Part shown: positions 61,951 through 64,000 of the stretch, piece by piece
How positions within the stretch are numbered: position 1 is the stretch's first letter
Layout: each line of letters opens with the position of its first letter
Assembly: GCF_013369385.1 (NCBI RefSeq)
Contig: NZ_SZTO01000009.1
Coordinates: 101,778 to 165,777 of the forward strand
Source: Vibrio sp. 05-20-BW147
GTDB taxonomy: Bacteria > Pseudomonadota > Gammaproteobacteria > Enterobacterales > Vibrionaceae
Length of the DNA: 64,000 bases
Reading direction: 5' to 3'
The notes under the pieces: model-generated
What the model was told of the DNA's origin: nothing
The model's input: the letters and a program-made list of their open reading frames with translations, nothing else
The model's database searches: none
Translations under genes and position numbers: made by a program

Positions 61951-63138
61951 GTGAAAAAATCCCTTATCGTGCAAAAGTTCGGCGGAACCTCTATGGGGTC
62001 GATTGAAAGAATTCATACAGTGGCTGAACACATCATTAAGGCGAAAAATGATGGTAATCAAGTTGTCGTTGTTGTCTCTGCGATGGCAGGTGAAACCAAC
62101 CGACTATTGGATTTGGCTAAGCAGGTAGATAGTGTACCTACGGCCCGGGAACTTGATGTTTTGCTCTCTGCTGGTGAGCAAGTGTCTATGGCACTGCTAG
62201 CAATGACGCTGAATAAATTAGGCTATGCAGCGCGCTCACTTACCGGAGCACAAGCGAACATTGTGACGGATACTCAGCACAATGACGCAACGATTAAACA
62301 CATTGATACTAAGCCAATTAACGAGCTGCTTGAACAAGATCAGATCGTGATTGTCGCAGGTTTTCAGGGTGTGAATGAAAATGGGGATATCACCACTTTA
62401 GGTCGAGGCGGCTCCGATACGAGTGCTGTGACATTAGCAGGCGCATTGGCTGCCGATGAATGTCAAATCTTTACCGACGTTGATGGTATATATACGTGTG
62501 ATCCACGTGTGGTTAAAACGGCTCAGAAGCTAGACATCATTGATTTTCCTTCTATGGAAGAGATGGCTAGAAAGGGAGCTAAGGTACTGCATCTACCGTG
62601 TGTGCAATATGCATGGAAAAATAAAGTGCCGCTGCGCGTGCTTTCGACCTTCGATATTAACGAAGGGAGTTTGGTCAAGGGAGAGACTGGCACACAAGCT
62701 GTCTGCGGTATAGCTCTGCAGCGCGATCTTGCCGTCATTAAAGTCTCTAAAGAGTCTTTGTCCGGTTTGACAAAACAATGCCAAATGTTAGGTATTGAAA
62801 TTTGGAATGTGATCGAAGAAACAGATTGGGCAGGTATCATGATAAAACAGGATGCTTGTGCTAAGTTGGATCTGGTTTTCAACGATAAAATCCGTAATAG
62901 TGAAGCAGTAAGCTTGCTGACCGTCGTCGGTCTGGAAGCGAATTCGTTGATGCAACACGCATGTGATGCGCTAACTACTCGAGGAATTTCGATTCGTCAT
63001 CAAAGTGTGACGCCGTTGTCCAGTATGTTGGTTGTATCTCCTGAGAGTGTCGATCAGGCAGCAAATATACTGCACGATGCTTATATTAGTTCTAACGAAG
63101 CCTTAAATATTCAGCAGAAACAAGCCTTTTTAGGTTAA
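61951..63138 (+). CDS. lysC: Monofunctional aspartokinase
   Basis: Phosphorylates aspartate, the first step to lysine, threonine and methionine. The 395-residue protein starts with GTG at 61951, after GGAAGG. It begins SLIVQKFGGTSMGS, has TTLGRGGSDTSA and FTDVDGIYTCDPR, and two C-terminal ACT domains. The layout is of the two-ACT monofunctional type rather than E. coli LysC. With thrA this gives at least two aspartokinases. The symbol is by family; which amino acid inhibits it cannot be told. Confidence 0.92.
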   Translation: MKKSLIVQKFGGTSMGSIERIHTVAEHIIKAKNDGNQVVVVVSAMAGETNRLLDLAKQVDSVPTARELDVLLSAGEQVSMALLAMTLNKLGYAARSLTGAQANIVTDTQHNDATIKHIDTKPINELLEQDQIVIVAGFQGVNENGDITTLGRGGSDTSAVTLAGALAADECQIFTDVDGIYTCDPRVVKTAQKLDIIDFPSMEEMARKGAKVLHLPCVQYAWKNKVPLRVLSTFDINEGSLVKGETGTQAVCGIALQRDLAVIKVSKESLSGLTKQCQMLGIEIWNVIEETDWAGIMIKQDACAKLDLVFNDKIRNSEAVSLLTVVGLEANSLMQHACDALTTRGISIRHQSVTPLSSMLVVSPESVDQAANILHDAYISSNEALNIQQKQAFLG

Positions 63139-63229
63139 TTTTCACAAACATGGTAGTTTACGAAAATATAACTTTTGTTGGATAATAGCCTCGTAGCTAG
63201 AGATTTAGAGATTACTCAAGGAGCAAAGA

Positions 63230-63421
63230 ATGCTAATTTTGACTCGCCGCGTAGGCGAAACACTAATGATTGGTGACGAAGTGACAGTAACGGTACTGGG
63301 TGTGAAAGGCAACCAGGTTCGTATTGGTGTGAACGCTCCTAAAGACGTTTCTGTACACCGTGAAGAGATCTACATGCGCATTCAGGCTGAGAAAGGCAAC
63401 GTTACCCCTGGTAACTACTAA
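63230..63421 (+). CDS. csrA: Carbon storage regulator CsrA
   Basis: RNA-binding post-transcriptional regulator of carbon metabolism, motility and virulence. The 63-residue protein (E. coli 61) begins [20 protein letters not shown] with the RNA-contacting Arg, and holds [25 protein letters not shown] lies 7 bp before the ATG. It is located between lysC and tRNA genes, as in E. coli alaS-csrA-serV. Its antagonists are controlled by BarA/VarS, encoded at 36748. Confidence 0.98.
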
Positions 63422-63440
63422 GCTTAATCTTTGAATGATA

Positions 63441-63471
63441 GAGGCTGGCCATCAAGGTCAGCCTTTTTTTA
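63441..63471 (+). terminator. csrA terminator
   Basis: 8-bp stem GGCTGGCC / GGTCAGCC (one G-T pair) with a 5-nt loop and seven T's. From here to 63758 (about 290 bp) I see no gene or clear element. Confidence 0.88.
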
Positions 63472-63758
63472 TATTTGCAATTTCTTAAATGCTTTTGTTC
63501 CGAGTATTAGAAAGTAAAGGGGCGAAGCAACTTCCAACTTGGCAATTTAAGAAGGGGCAGCTTCGTGTTTAGCACAAGAAAATTTCGTAAGTCATAGCTC
63601 AGATAATTTGCTCATTTGGTCGTGCATTTCATCGGGCAGCAATAAGGTCGTTTTCTTGCTTAAAGGTTGTTTTTACAGCAACAAAGTTCATTAATCACAC
63701 GTATTGATTAAATAGGCAACGCTTGAGCGGTATTGCGCTATTTTTTCAAAGAAAATGT

Positions 63759-63800
63759 TTGACTTATTTTTGGTAAATCGTAATATGTGCCTCCGCAAGA
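63759..63800 (+). promoter_or_regulatory. tRNA operon promoter
   Basis: TTGACT (63759-63764) and TAATAT (63781-63786) with a 16-bp spacer. The following GTGCCTCCGC is a GC-rich discriminator of the kind found in stringently controlled stable-RNA promoters. Confidence 0.8.
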
Positions 63801-63801
63801 C

Positions 63802-63893
63802 GGTGAGGTGGCCGAGAGGCTGAAGGCGCTCCCCTGCTAAGGGAGTATACGGTTTATCCCGTATCGAGGGTTCGAATCCCTCCTTCACCGCCA
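63802..63893 (+). tRNA. serV: tRNA-Ser (GCU)
   Basis: A 92-nt class II tRNA with acceptor arms GGTGAGG / CTTCACC, anticodon GCT at 63836-63838, a long variable arm (TACGG/CCGTA), the T arm with GTTCGAATC, and encoded CCA. It decodes AGC and AGU. Near-identical in layout to E. coli serV, which also follows csrA. Confidence 0.97.
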
Positions 63894-63922
63894 TTCTTGC
63901 GAATCGTTTTACGATAGATTGC

Positions 63923-63999
63923 GCGCTCGTAGCTCAGCTGGATAGAGTACCTGGCTACGAACCAGGCGGTCAGAGGTTCGAATCCTCTCGAGCGCGCCA
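63923..63999 (+). tRNA. tRNA-Arg (ACG)
   Basis: A 77-nt tRNA with acceptor arms GCGCTCG / CGAGCGC, anticodon ACG at 63957-63959, T loop TTCGAAT, and encoded CCA. A34 would be converted to inosine to decode CGU, CGC and CGA. It corresponds to E. coli argV/Q/Y/Z; more copies may follow beyond the window. Confidence 0.97.
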
Positions 64000-64000
64000 T

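Noticed and set aside
63691..63894. Minus-strand ORF of 67 codons with a MAVKEGFEPSI start
   Set aside because: It is the antisense of tRNA-Ser. This peptide pattern is a well-known false gene over tRNA-Ser.

Overview
This window is core chromosome from a gammaproteobacterium of the genus Vibrio, most likely near V. vulnificus. Gene content, protein lengths and order match Vibrio (arcB facing arcA, barA/varS-rlmD-relA-mazG-pyrG-eno, ftsB to mutS, recA-recX-alaS-lysC-csrA-tRNA). The species is inferred from memory of these families, not from a search. I saw no transposase, integrase, phage gene or CRISPR array.

Layout. 1-5.2 kb: the 3' part of arcB, a small lipoprotein and convergent arcA, then a DUF3293 gene, an RraA-family gene and an orphan outer-membrane protein. 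5.0-10 kb: the thr operon with its leader peptide and attenuator, then thrA, thrB and thrC. 10-16 kb: argO/argP, a SIMPL-domain protein, serA, rpiA, and the fau-6S RNA-zapA block. 16-24 kb: ygfB, ubiH, ubiI, ytfK, a gene-poor stretch with a candidate structured RNA, a YbaK-type deacylase, ygfZ, sdhE, ygfX and nadB. 24-33.4 kb: rpoE-rseABC, lepA-lepB-rnc-era-recO-pdxJ-acpS. 33.5-36.7 kb: an accessory trio of outer-membrane barrel, one-lobe periplasmic binding protein and diguanylate cyclase. 36.7-47.6 kb: barA (varS), rlmD, relA, mazG, pyrG, eno. 47.7-47.9 kb: a partial second copy of the eno 3' end. 48-56.7 kb: ftsB, ispD, ispF, truD, surE, pcm, nlpD, rpoS, mutS. 56.7-64 kb: pncC, recA, recX, alaS, lysC, csrA, tRNA-Ser and tRNA-Arg.

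Several global regulators sit close together: ArcAB (redox), RpoE/RseABC (envelope stress), RelA and the SpoT-linked YtfK ((p)ppGpp), 6S RNA and RpoS (stationary phase), BarA/VarS and CsrA (the two ends of the Csr pathway), and RecA/RecX (SOS). Amino-acid genes include two aspartokinases (ThrA and LysC), thrBC and serA.

Most of the window is ordinary. The least explained parts are the structured element between ytfK and the deacylase gene, the duplicated eno 3' end, the barrel/binding-protein/cyclase trio, and a 14-bp inverted repeat upstream of arcA.
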